Of a DNA stretch of 64,000 nt, positions 16,400-25,568 are shown one piece after another. Below the pieces are notes generated by a model that was not told the origin of the DNA, made no database searches, and saw only the letters and a program-made list of their open reading frames with translations. How positions within the stretch are numbered: the first letter of the stretch is position 1; every line of letters starts with the position of its first letter. The stretch covers positions 186,001 through 250,000 of the forward strand of contig CAKVGH010000001.1 in NCBI GenBank assembly GCA_934747255.1, given 5' to 3'. Source of the DNA: an uncultured Clostridia bacterium (GTDB taxonomy: Bacteria; Bacillota; Clostridia; Christensenellales; UBA1242). Position numbers and translations under genes: made by a program.

Positions 16400-17434
16400 T
16401 TAAGTTTTATCAGTCGTTTTGAGTGATTGTTTTTTATTCTTGGTTTTTAGTTTGATATGTCTAAACAAAATTGTTAGCAAATGAAACAGCAAGTACACCA
16501 CAAAACATATTAAAAAATCAATAATGCACTTAACAAACCTTGTTTCATTGATTTTATAAACTAAAACATTATATATTAAAATGTGGAGTATATAAATATA
16601 AAAGGCAGAATTTTTGCCAATCCACTTGTAATAGAAATTTGATATTTTGACATTAACAATAGGTAAAGAATTAAAAAATAGTATTAAAAATACAGATGAC
16701 AAAATTGAGCAAATATAAAATTCCAAACTCATTATTTGACTTTCTAATACAGATAAAAAGAGTAGTCCTGCTCCTAAAATTGCAAAAATCAAACTATGTT
16801 TATAATTAAATTTTTTGTATTTTAATTTACCCAAAAGATAACCAATACTAAAAATAGGCATTCCCATAAAGACAGCGTTTCTTGTAAAGGAAAGTGGCAA
16901 AGAGTAGTCAAAAATTGAGTGAAAATATCCACCTATACACAAAGAAGAAATTAAAAATAGTGGAGCAAGCACATAGTAAAATTTGCATTTATCTAGTTTG
17001 ACAAAAATATAGTGAATTAAAGAGCAGACAAATAGTGCTATTAAAAACCATAGGTGATAGCCAGAATTATTAGGACTATTGAAAAACAAAAAATCGACTA
17101 TGTAGTTTTTATAAAAAATTCTAGAAATCACTTTGAGAATTTTTCCGTCAGCAATCATACATTTAATCAAATCGTAGACAATATAAATAGCGAACCCGAT
17201 AACTAGATATTTTAGCGAACCTTTAATAAACCCGTAACTTTTTTGCAGTTGTCTTTCACTGTCCTTTGCATAGTTAAAAAACCCGCTAATCATAAAAAAC
17301 ATTGGCACGGCTAATCTGTATATAGGCGTAAAAAATGTAGACCCATTGTAGTGAATAGAGATAACAAAAAACACTAAAACATACCTAAACAAGTCCAAAA
17401 AAATGTTCCTGTTTGCTCTCTGCATTTTTTCCAT
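16400..17434 (-). CDS. Acyltransferase-3 family membrane protein
   Basis: This roughly 344-residue polytopic protein begins MEKMQRANRNIFLDLFRY. It has the family opening of a D-x-x-R segment followed by VFFVISIHYNG (the catalytic-type histidine) and RLAVPMFFMISGFF near residue 45. About ten hydrophobic segments follow. Members (OatA/WecH-like) O-acetylate cell-wall, polysaccharide or lipid targets at the membrane. No extracytoplasmic SGNH domain is fused, so the acceptor is not predictable. The neighbouring genes encode surface proteins. Start 17434 is chosen over an in-frame TTG at 17452; neither has a strong ribosome site. Confidence 0.82.
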   Translation of the reverse strand: MEKMQRANRNIFLDLFRYVLVFFVISIHYNGSTFFTPIYRLAVPMFFMISGFFNYAKDSERQLQKSYGFIKGSLKYLVIGFAIYIVYDLIKCMIADGKILKVISRIFYKNYIVDFLFFNSPNNSGYHLWFLIALFVCSLIHYIFVKLDKCKFYYVLAPLFLISSLCIGGYFHSIFDYSLPLSFTRNAVFMGMPIFSIGYLLGKLKYKKFNYKHSLIFAILGAGLLFLSVLESQIMSLEFYICSILSSVFLILFFNSLPIVNVKISNFYYKWIGKNSAFYIYILHILIYNVLVYKINETRFVKCIIDFLICFVVYLLFHLLTILFRHIKLKTKNKKQSLKTTDKT

Positions 17435-17654
17435 ATCTACATTGTAAAACAATAATCAACAAAATACAATAGTATTTGAAAAATCTTGTTAAATGTATTT
17501 AATTTCAATAGCCTAATATATGAATCAATAAAAAGTTAAATTACTTGTAAACTGTGACAAAAAATGCTATAAATATAATAATGACTCAAACAACAACGAT
17601 AACAATGGTGGCACTACAATTTATAAAACCGAACTAAATCTTGAAAATAAGCAA

Positions 17655-17692
17655 GAAAAAAGTCGTCCAAACTCTGATGAGTTCAAACGACT
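17655..17692 (-). terminator. Terminator after tRNA-Ser
   Basis: AGTCGT pairs with ACGACT, with GAACTC and GAGTTT pairing inside. A T-run follows on the minus strand directly after the tRNA. Confidence 0.82.
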
Positions 17693-17698
17693 ATTGAT

Positions 17699-17788
17699 TG
17701 GCGGAGAGTGAGGGATTTGAACCCTCGCGCCAGTTCCCCGACCTAACACCTTAGCAGGGTGCCCCCTTAACCACTTGGGTAACTCTCC
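17699..17788 (-). tRNA. tRNA-Ser (anticodon GCU)
   Basis: The acceptor stem GGAGAGT pairs with ACTCTCC; the discriminator is G and CCA is encoded. The anticodon loop reads CTGCTAA. A long class II variable arm follows, and the T-loop is GTTCAAATC. The anticodon decodes AGC/AGU serine codons. Confidence 0.95.
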
Positions 17789-17805
17789 ACGATATTGACG
17801 AAATT

Positions 17806-17834
17806 ATTATATCAATCATAAATGAATTTGTCAA
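17806..17834 (-). promoter_or_regulatory. Promoter of tRNA-Ser
   Basis: TTGACA (complement of 17829-17834), a 17-base spacer and TATAAT (complement of 17806-17811). The TATAAT box ends 17 bases before the tRNA 5' end. Confidence 0.85.
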
Positions 17835-18950
17835 GCATTAAACAAATTTTATTGAAAAATTTGTAAATATTAAACTATTAAGAATTTTCAGTTTATTATT
17901 GTTATATTTTTATAACTATTATTTATTATATAAAGTATATTTAATGCAATCTTAACCGAAATGAATAGCGGCTTTTTATACATTTGTACACATTGCTTTG
18001 TTATTGAAATCTAATTATCCTTATGCGAATTCTTTTTTATTAGCAATTTATTCATACCACATAGCCATTATATTATTTGCTTTATGTGTTTCAAGTTTAA
18101 TAGTCGATATATTTTATTCATTCAATGTTAGCCTAATAAAAAATACCGTTTCTATTTGAACTAATAAAAGTAATCATACTAGCAATGTGGATATTAACAA
18201 AAGCAAGGTATAAATTAAGCATTAAACTGTTTTGAGTAGAAATGTATAGAGCACTTGTTTTTTTACTAAAATATTAAACGAGTTATTGATAGGTATACCA
18301 GGTTTAATAAAACTATGGAAACAATTTTGTAGCAGATAGTTGAAACAACAATTAAGCAAATAGATAAGTCATTTGTATATTTTTTGTTATGCTTATATTA
18401 AACAGAATAATAAATGTAACGGATAACTCCACGCCATCCAATAAATCAACGAATCAACTTACCTACGCCGACCCATTCACATTGCTTTTAACACTCTACG
18501 ACCAAATAACTACAAAAACCTAATATTTGCCATTACTCATACCTATTGAATATATCAAATGTATACAAATTAAGTAATAAACATATTTTTCAAAAACAAA
18601 CCCTTTAATAAAATTACTATCACACTCTTAGTTAGGTAGGTAAATAAAATAATTGAAAAAATATACTTTCCTAGTATTAACTTAAAAAGATAACCATAAA
18701 TGAGAATAAACTATATTTAATGAAAAGTATTTGTTAGTATAAGGTCCGAACTAGTTTATAAATTATATTTATCAAGTTGTGCATAAGTAATAAGTTTTAA
18801 TCATTCCCAACACTGCACTATTAAGAACAATCTAATGAACTTGTTTATTATACTGCTAATTTAATGCCACTTTATTTATGCTACAATTTGCAAATATACA
18901 AATACAAGTTAAATTAAATATATATGTAATTATGTTTACAATTATACAAA

Positions 18951-18966
18951 TGTTTCACGTGAAACA
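18951..18966. promoter_or_regulatory. parS site 1
   Basis: Perfect 16-base palindrome TGTTTCACGTGAAACA, the universal chromosomal parS consensus. Confidence 0.97.
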
Positions 18967-19273
18967 TCTAACAATAATTTATAATTTCAGGAAAATTATA
19001 TTATACACAAGATAAGTACCGGCAAAAAAAGTCAAATAACATAGTCGACCAGAAGCAGTTTTAATAAGCAAAAAATTAAGGACAAATATTAAAATTAGCA
19101 ATTTGCTATATGTATATGTCAAATAATAAAACAAATATTACCAGATAAGATGCCATTGAATTATTAGAGAATAATAAAAATTGTTCTACAAGTGCCTAGT
19201 TGTAAAACTAAATAGTACCAATTTAATAATAAACATATTACCAATAAAGATACCTAAACAAATATATACAGTA

Positions 19274-19289
19274 CGTTTCACGTGAAACA
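19274..19289. promoter_or_regulatory. parS site 2
   Basis: CGTTTCACGTGAAACA, one terminal mismatch to the consensus. Confidence 0.93.
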
Positions 19290-19509
19290 TACTAAATATA
19301 AGTAATTCGCTAAACTATCACTTGCAACACTTTCTTGATAAATAATTAAAACAAGCGTACTATTTTTATTTATATTAACTAATGCACAAATAATTTATGC
19401 GCAGACAGATGCTTTATAAATAGAATAATAAAAAATAGCTATATACATAAGTAAATAATATAAGACTACAAATATCGATAAATATTCAGTAAGCTTTAAT
19501 CTCTTATTT

Positions 19510-19525
19510 TGTTTCACGTGAAACA
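19510..19525. promoter_or_regulatory. parS site 3
   Basis: Perfect TGTTTCACGTGAAACA. Confidence 0.97.
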
Positions 19526-19695
19526 AAAAACATAAACCGCTAAAATGACAATTGGATTGAGTGAATAGAATTATATCCCCAATCAAATGTTCATAGAAAA
19601 CACATAGCATTCAATAATTCTTGTATAAGTAGAAGCATATTGTCAAGAGTAACAAAAAGACACAGGTATTCAATTATCACATAGATTGCCCTAAA

Positions 19696-19711
19696 TGTTT
19701 CACGTGAAACA
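19696..19711. promoter_or_regulatory. parS site 4
   Basis: Perfect TGTTTCACGTGAAACA. Confidence 0.97.
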
Positions 19712-19878
19712 ATTTATAGTTTTATACATAGTAATAGTTGTATATCTGCTTTTTATCTAAATAGTTTGCTTTCAATTAAATAGTCTTTTTTTTCCCATTA
19801 TACCGTTTTCACAAATACACTCTTACAGCATACAACATTTATTTACTAGATTTGAAAGTATTAGATAAGATAGTCAAA

Positions 19879-19894
19879 TGTTTCACGTGAAACA
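19879..19894. promoter_or_regulatory. parS site 5
   Basis: Perfect TGTTTCACGTGAAACA, 330 bases from the parB stop codon. Confidence 0.97.
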
Positions 19895-20220
19895 TTTTCA
19901 AATTAGAACAAAATCGTAGGTTTAATAAACTTAAACAGTTTGCGTTCTTTTTATTTAATGGAGTAACCTAAAATGTTTTAAGAACAAAGGTTTACAACAT
20001 TGGTTATTTACCAAACAATAAAATTATAAATTAACCTTAAAATACAAGCAACGCCTAGTAACAAATAGTATATTTATTCTTGATTTAGACTCACATTTAC
20101 AACATCAATAATAATAAAAAAGCATAGAATTGAGTAAATAATTACCCAGCGCTATGCTATTTTTTTATTGAAAATTGATTTTATTTAGGAATTATTATAA
20201 AAGCTTTAATTCTTAAATAT

Positions 20221-21150
20221 TTATTTTTTTAGTTTTGCAATTACATCATAAATTCTTTGTAAATCGTCAACATTATAGTAATCTATATAAATTCTGCCTC
20301 TTTGGTCAGAGCCAAGAGCCGTTACTTTTGTTCCAAACACCTTTTGCATATCGTGAATCAACTCTTTCAACTCTATACTTTGGTTTTGAGTACCTGATTT
20401 ACCTGATTTACCATGTTTAACTGCTTTTTCTAAATCTCTAACTGTTAATTTCTTTTCACAAACTTGTTTTGCAAGTTTAATTTGAGCATCTCGATTAGTT
20501 ACCGCAACCAAACTTCTTGCGTGACCAGCAGAAAGTTTGCCCGCTTCTATCATTTGTATTACTTCTGGTTCTAGATTAAGAAGTCTTATAGTATTGGCAA
20601 TGACTGGTCTACTTTTGCCCAATCTGTCAGCAACAACTTCTTGCGTCCAACCATATTCGTCCATAAGTTGCTTGATTGCCCTAGCGGCTTCCATTGGGTT
20701 CAAATCTTCTCTTTGCAAGTTTTCGATAATGGCAATTTCTCTAATTTGCTTTGAGTCATAGTTTTTTATGATAGCAGGAACAGTTTTGAGTCCAGCAACC
20801 TGCGCCGCTCTCCATCTTCTTTCACCAGCAATTATCATATATCTGTTGCCAACCTTATTCAAAACGATAGGTTGAATAATTCCGTGAGTTTTAATACTGC
20901 TCGCTAATTCATTCAATGCAGTTTGGTCAAAAACTTTTCTTGGCTGGTCTTTATTTGGGTCAATTAAGCCTATCTCGATTTGAGCTACTGCTTCCCCATC
21001 AATTTTTTCTTCCACAGCAGGCATTTTTACAACCTTTACTTGTGTTTGAACATCTTCTATTTTATCATTTACTTCTTGGTTAACCGCATCTTCACTTCTG
21101 TATACACTGAATAGCGATTCCAATCCTCTTCCTAAACCTTTTTTTGCCAT
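20221..21150 (-). CDS. parB: Chromosome-partitioning protein ParB (Spo0J)
   Basis: This 309-residue protein begins AKKGLGRGLESLFS, the typical N-terminal ParA-activating motif. The CTP-binding ParB/Srx domain follows with NKDQPRK and AGERRWRAA (near residue 133), then ENLQREDLNP. The helix-turn-helix parS-binding domain includes WTQEVVADRLGKSRPVIANTI, and a C-terminal dimerisation segment follows. It starts 6 bases after parA with its own AGGAG site inside the parA end, so parA and parB form an operon. Its five binding sites lie just beyond its stop codon. Confidence 0.96.
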   Translation of the reverse strand: MAKKGLGRGLESLFSVYRSEDAVNQEVNDKIEDVQTQVKVVKMPAVEEKIDGEAVAQIEIGLIDPNKDQPRKVFDQTALNELASSIKTHGIIQPIVLNKVGNRYMIIAGERRWRAAQVAGLKTVPAIIKNYDSKQIREIAIIENLQREDLNPMEAARAIKQLMDEYGWTQEVVADRLGKSRPVIANTIRLLNLEPEVIQMIEAGKLSAGHARSLVAVTNRDAQIKLAKQVCEKKLTVRDLEKAVKHGKSGKSGTQNQSIELKELIHDMQKVFGTKVTALGSDQRGRIYIDYYNVDDLQRIYDVIAKLKK

Positions 21151-21156
21151 TTTTTA

Positions 21157-21972
21157 TTATTCTCCTTTGTTAATTTTATTAAATTTAGTTATTTTATTAT
21201 AACTAATTTTGTTCCTATCTAGTAGTTCTTCCGCAAGAAGCATATAAGCAAATCCACCTTTGCTCTTTGGGTCATATGTAACAATAGATTCGCCATAACT
21301 TGGTGCTTCGGCAAGTCTAATATTTCTAGGAATTACAGTATTGAATACCCTATCTCTAAAGAATGCTCTAATTTCTTGCGACACTTGATTTGTTAAGTTC
21401 GAACGGTTATCTTTCATTGTTAGTACAATACCTTCAATATCAAGCGATGGATTAAGTCCGTGTTTTTTAATCAACTTGATTGTGTTCATAAGTTGAGTCA
21501 AACCTTCACTTTCAAAAAATCCACATTGCATAGGAATTAAGACACTGTCACTAGCAACCAAAGCATTAACAGTAAGAAGTCCAAGTGATGGTGGACAATC
21601 TATGCAGATAAAATCGTAAAAATTACGCAATCTGTTTAGAATGTTACGCAGAACCGTCTCCCTGTTGTCCATTTGGACAAGTTCAATTTCTGCTCCTGCC
21701 AAATTGATATCACTTGGCAAAATGTCAAGCCCTTCAATTTGCGTTTTTACAACGACTTCTTCTGCATAATTTTCGCCACTAATAATGTTGTAAATGCTTT
21801 TTAGCCCTTTTGACTTATCAATACCGACTGCACTAGTTGCATTACCTTGTGGGTCAAGGTCGACAATTAAAACTTTTTTGCCCATTGCTGCGATATATGC
21901 ACTAACATTAACACAAGTCGTTGTTTTACCAACGCCACCTTTTTGGTTGGCACAAGCAATAATTTTTCCCAT
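21157..21972 (-). CDS. parA: Chromosome-partitioning ATPase ParA (Soj)
   Basis: This 271-residue P-loop ATPase has the deviant Walker A KGGVGKTT (residues 10-17), Walker A' LIVDLDPQGNAT near residue 36, and Walker B FICIDCPPSLGLLT near 120. This is the short Soj type with no DNA-binding N-terminal extension. With ParB it segregates origins and, in Bacillus, tunes DnaA. AAAGGAGAG precedes the ATG. A promoter-like pair lies at 21997-22024. Confidence 0.96.
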   Translation of the reverse strand: MGKIIACANQKGGVGKTTTCVNVSAYIAAMGKKVLIVDLDPQGNATSAVGIDKSKGLKSIYNIISGENYAEEVVVKTQIEGLDILPSDINLAGAEIELVQMDNRETVLRNILNRLRNFYDFICIDCPPSLGLLTVNALVASDSVLIPMQCGFFESEGLTQLMNTIKLIKKHGLNPSLDIEGIVLTMKDNRSNLTNQVSQEIRAFFRDRVFNTVIPRNIRLAEAPSYGESIVTYDPKSKGGFAYMLLAEELLDRNKISYNKITKFNKINKGE

Positions 21973-21996
21973 ATTTCTCTCCTTTTTTGTTATTTT

Positions 21997-22024
21997 TTTA
22001 TAACTTCATATCGTATTTTTGCAA
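21997..22024 (-). promoter_or_regulatory. Candidate parAB promoter
   Basis: TTGCAA, a 16-base spacer and TATAAA upstream of parA on the minus strand. Confidence 0.5.
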
Positions 22025-22153
22025 ATGTAATAACAATTTTTCTTCCGTAAATTCATCTAGTGTTTCATTATCTTGCAATTATTAACTATTTTATTTGTAT
22101 ACTTTTGCAACCTATTATTAAAACTCATTTTTTTCAATATGTCACGATTGTAA

Positions 22154-22876
22154 TTACATTATAGGTTTCAATTTTGGTCGATTTTTGTCTCTTGGATATT
22201 TATTATCAGTACCCTTAATTTTATCAACAACAACGATTAGCCTAGATGTTTCAGCATCAAGTTGATATTCTTTTAAGTCGATATTTCCGCCACCTAGCAC
22301 CTGAACTACCTTTTTACAGTCCAAGACTTCTTGTTCTATTTTATTTGATTTGTAAGCCACAAATTTTCCGTTTGGTTTAACAAATGGTAAGCAATATTCC
22401 GTTAAAGTGTTCATTTTTGCCACTGCTCTTGCTGTAACAATATCAAACCTATTGAGATATGATTGCTTGAATTTTACATCTTCCGCCCTAAAATGCAATG
22501 CAGTAATATTTGTCAATCCTAGTTTAGTAATTAGTTCATTCAAGAATTTAATTCGTTTTTCAAGGGCATCTACAAGCGTAATGACAATGTCTGGCCTAAC
22601 AATTTTAACAACTACCGCTGGAAAGCCAGCCCCTGTTCCAATATCACAAAGAGAGCAGTTTTGTGGCATAAATTTTGTACCATAAATGGAGTCAGCAAAG
22701 TGCTTTAAGTAAACATCTTGTTTGTCGGTTATTGCTGTCAAATTTATCCTTTCATTCCAGTCGATTAGTTCCGTGTAATATTTTTCAAACATATCAAGCA
22801 TTTGCTCATTTAGAGTTATTCCAGCATAGTCACACGCATCTTGCAAACACTTTTCGTAAGATTTTAATTCTCTCAT
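22154..22876 (-). CDS. rsmG: 16S rRNA (guanine-N7) methyltransferase RsmG (GidB)
   Basis: This 240-residue SAM-dependent enzyme methylates G527 (E. coli numbering) of 16S rRNA. Motifs: WNERINLTAI near residue 39, LCDIGTGAGFPAVVVKI near 77, LVDALEKRIKFLNE near 100, and TARAVAKMNTL near 147. A promoter ends 6 bases before the ATG and there is no ribosome site, so the mRNA looks leaderless. Its place next to parAB is conserved in many bacteria. Confidence 0.95.
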   Translation of the reverse strand: MRELKSYEKCLQDACDYAGITLNEQMLDMFEKYYTELIDWNERINLTAITDKQDVYLKHFADSIYGTKFMPQNCSLCDIGTGAGFPAVVVKIVRPDIVITLVDALEKRIKFLNELITKLGLTNITALHFRAEDVKFKQSYLNRFDIVTARAVAKMNTLTEYCLPFVKPNGKFVAYKSNKIEQEVLDCKKVVQVLGGGNIDLKEYQLDAETSRLIVVVDKIKGTDNKYPRDKNRPKLKPIM

Positions 22877-22882
22877 ATTTAT

Positions 22883-22911
22883 ATTTTAATACGCACTATA
22901 TGTTTTGTCAA
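22883..22911 (-). promoter_or_regulatory. rsmG promoter giving a leaderless start
   Basis: TTGACA (complement of 22906-22911), a 17-base spacer and TAAAAT (complement of 22883-22888). Only ATAAAT separates the -10 box from the rsmG ATG, so the start point should coincide with the A of the start codon. Confidence 0.75.
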
Positions 22912-22960
22912 CTATTTAATTTATAAAAAAATATGCGCTAGATAGTCTAACGCATATAAT

Positions 22961-22976
22961 TGTTTCACAAGAAACA
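22961..22976. promoter_or_regulatory. Degenerate parS-like palindrome
   Basis: TGTTTCACAAGAAACA between gyrA and rsmG matches parS at 14 of 16 positions, but the central CG is changed. Binding is uncertain. Confidence 0.4.
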
Positions 22977-23007
22977 TTTTTGTGTAGTTATTATTTTATA
23001 ACCTTTA

Positions 23008-25560
23008 TTATTCGTTGTCGCTTATATTTTCATTGTTTACAGTATCTTGATTTTGTTCTAAATCAGCATTTTCTTCCATAGTTACAGCATTTTCATCAGT
23101 TTCTTCTTCCTTTGGACTAATTGCAACAGATACAACTTTTTCATTTTCCTGCATACGCATTACTCTAACACCCAAAGTATCTCTACCAAATTCGCTAATG
23201 GTGTTTGCGTGCATTCTAATAATCGTGCCGTTATTTGAAATTAGCATCAAATCGTTATCGTCTGTAACTTGTTTTAATCCAGCAAGCTTTCCTGTCTTTT
23301 CATTAAATACACCAGCCTTAACGCCTTTTCCTGCTCTTAATTGCAATCTGTATTCATCTTGACTAGAACGCTTGCCATAACCAAATTCACTGATAGTTAC
23401 AACCTTTGAGTCTGGTTTTAATACAACCAGATCAACTAGATAGTCATCACTAGCCAAATCCATACACTTAACACCTTGTGTATCTCTACCCATTGGTCTT
23501 ACATCTTTTTCACTAAATCTAATACACTTTCCGTTGTGTGTTGCCACGATTATTTCATCATCGCCACTGGTAAATTGAACACTGATTAGTTGGTCATCAT
23601 CAACAAGTTTAATTGCAATTTTACCTGTCTTTCTAATATTTTCAAATTCGGTTAGACTTGTCTTTTTAATCAAGCCGTTTTTGGTACTCATTAGCATAAA
23701 GCCTTTTTCGTCTTCATTCATTGGAATAATAGCATTGACTTTTTCGCCATCATCAAGTTGAAGAAGGTTAATCATTGCTCTGCCTTTTGCCTGCTTGCTT
23801 GCTTCTGGAATTTCATAGCCCATCATCGAGTAAACTTTACCCTTGTTTGTAAAGCAAAGTAGTGGATTATGAGTATTGGTTACAATAATATCTTCAACAA
23901 AGTCTTCTTCCTTTGTTTTCATACCAACCATACCCTTTCCGCCACGATTTTGGCTACGATATTCGTCTACTGGCAATCGTTTTACATAGCCAAAGTGACT
24001 GCGAGAAATAACAACATCTTCCTTTTCAATAAGGTCAGCAATGTTAATATCACTCATATCAAGAGAAATTTCACTCTTTCTGTCAACTCCGTACTTGTCA
24101 CGAATTTCAATAAGTTCGTTTTTAACAATTTCAAGCACTCTTTCTGGCTTTGCCAAAATATCTTTTAGATCTGCAATTAAAATTTCAAGGTCTTTTAACT
24201 CATTTTCTATCTTTTCAACTTCAAGATTTGTGAGTCTTTGCAATTTCATATCCAAAATTGCTGATGCTTGAATTTCGGTCAACGCAAATTTTGTCATTAA
24301 CTTGTTTAATGCATCTTGTTTATCTGTCGAACTCTTAATTGTTTTAATAACTTCGTCAATATTATGAAGTGCTATTACAAGTCCTTCCAAAATATGAGCT
24401 CGTTCTTCGGCTTTTTTAAGGTCAAATCTTGTTCTTCTAGTAACAATCACTTGTTGATACTTCAAGTATTCTTCAAGTATTTGTTTTAGATTCAATATTC
24501 GTGGTGTGCCGTCAACAAGTGCTAGTAAAATAATTCCGTCACTCATTTGTAATTCTGTGTGCTTATAAAGGAAATTAAGGACGATTTGTGGGTTAAAGTC
24601 CTTTTTAATATCAATTACAATACGCATACCTTTTCGATCACTCTCATCACGAATGTTGGAAATTCCTTCAACTCGCTTGTCTTTAACAAGATCAGCGATA
24701 TTCATAATAAGTTTTGCTTTGTTTACTTGATAAGGTAATTCCGTTACGATAATCTTGCTTTTGCCTGTTGATTGATTTTCTTCAATCTCTGTTCTTGCTC
24801 TAACAATAATCGAGCCTTTACCTGTCTTGTAGGCATTTTGAATACCACTTCCGCCCATAATAATTGCTTTTGTAGGGAAGTCAGGTGCTGGAATAATTTT
24901 AATTAAATCGTCAATTTCAATATCTGGTTTGTCAGCAAGTGCCAAAACACCATTTATTACTTCTTTTAAGTTGTGTGGTGGAATATTTGTTGCCATACCA
25001 ACTGCAATACCATCACTACCATTTACAAGCAAGTTTGGAAATCTACTTGGCAATACTGTTGGCTCTTTTTCCTGTCCATCATAGTTTGGAATAAAATCAA
25101 CAGTGTCCTTGTCAATATCTCTTAACAATTCGCTTGAAATTTTAGAAAGTCTTGCTTCTGTGTAACGCATAGCAGCCGCAGAGTCGCCATCAACCGAACC
25201 AAAGTTACCGTGTCCGTCAACAAGTGGACAGTTGATAGAAAAGTCTTGTGCTAAACGAACTAATGCGTCATAAATCGAACTGTCGCCGTGTGGGTGATAT
25301 TTACCCATAACATCACCGACAATACGAGCACATTTTCTGTAAGGTTTGTCGCTAGTATAACCAGCATCGCCCATACCATAAATTATTCTTCTATGAACAG
25401 GTTTTAAGCCGTCTCTAACATCAGGAATAGCACGACTTACATTTACTGCCATTGCGTAAGCAATAAAGTTGGTCTTCATTTGATGATTAACATCAACTTG
25501 AACAACTTTTGTGCCTTCAAGCAACTTGCCTACTTCTTCGCTATAATCTACTTTTTTCAT
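23008..25560 (-). CDS. gyrA: DNA gyrase subunit A
   Basis: This 850-residue subunit breaks and rejoins DNA. The catalytic tyrosine lies in AAMRYTEARLSK near residue 129. The quinolone-determining region has GKYHPHGDSSIYDALVR near 90. The GyrA box appears as QNRGGKGM in the C-terminal half, which separates it from ParC. Six beta-pinwheel blades follow, and an acidic tail of about 40 residues ends the protein. AGGAG precedes the ATG and only 8 bases separate it from gyrB, so the two are co-transcribed. Confidence 0.97.
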   Translation of the reverse strand: MKKVDYSEEVGKLLEGTKVVQVDVNHQMKTNFIAYAMAVNVSRAIPDVRDGLKPVHRRIIYGMGDAGYTSDKPYRKCARIVGDVMGKYHPHGDSSIYDALVRLAQDFSINCPLVDGHGNFGSVDGDSAAAMRYTEARLSKISSELLRDIDKDTVDFIPNYDGQEKEPTVLPSRFPNLLVNGSDGIAVGMATNIPPHNLKEVINGVLALADKPDIEIDDLIKIIPAPDFPTKAIIMGGSGIQNAYKTGKGSIIVRARTEIEENQSTGKSKIIVTELPYQVNKAKLIMNIADLVKDKRVEGISNIRDESDRKGMRIVIDIKKDFNPQIVLNFLYKHTELQMSDGIILLALVDGTPRILNLKQILEEYLKYQQVIVTRRTRFDLKKAEERAHILEGLVIALHNIDEVIKTIKSSTDKQDALNKLMTKFALTEIQASAILDMKLQRLTNLEVEKIENELKDLEILIADLKDILAKPERVLEIVKNELIEIRDKYGVDRKSEISLDMSDINIADLIEKEDVVISRSHFGYVKRLPVDEYRSQNRGGKGMVGMKTKEEDFVEDIIVTNTHNPLLCFTNKGKVYSMMGYEIPEASKQAKGRAMINLLQLDDGEKVNAIIPMNEDEKGFMLMSTKNGLIKKTSLTEFENIRKTGKIAIKLVDDDQLISVQFTSGDDEIIVATHNGKCIRFSEKDVRPMGRDTQGVKCMDLASDDYLVDLVVLKPDSKVVTISEFGYGKRSSQDEYRLQLRAGKGVKAGVFNEKTGKLAGLKQVTDDNDLMLISNNGTIIRMHANTISEFGRDTLGVRVMRMQENEKVVSVAISPKEEETDENAVTMEENADLEQNQDTVNNENISDNE

Positions 25561-25568
25561 ATCTTCTC

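Larger units (their letters stand above)
17835..20220. other. Gene-free 2.4-kb centromere-like region with five parS sites
   Basis: This very AT-rich region has no frame with coding character or a ribosome site. Its only conserved elements are five ParB-binding sites between 18951 and 19894. It lies directly downstream of parB. The first 1.1 kb (17835-18950) holds nothing I can identify. Confidence 0.75.

Noticed and set aside
17560..17660. Asn/Asp-rich reading frame remnant (NDSNNNDNNGG) running into the tRNA-Ser terminator
   Set aside because: It has no start, no ribosome site and an upstream stop. It could be the worn end of a lipoprotein gene but is too short to call.
19395..19610. A 71-codon minus-strand frame within the parS region
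   Set aside because: It spans a perfect parS site, has no ribosome site and shows random composition.
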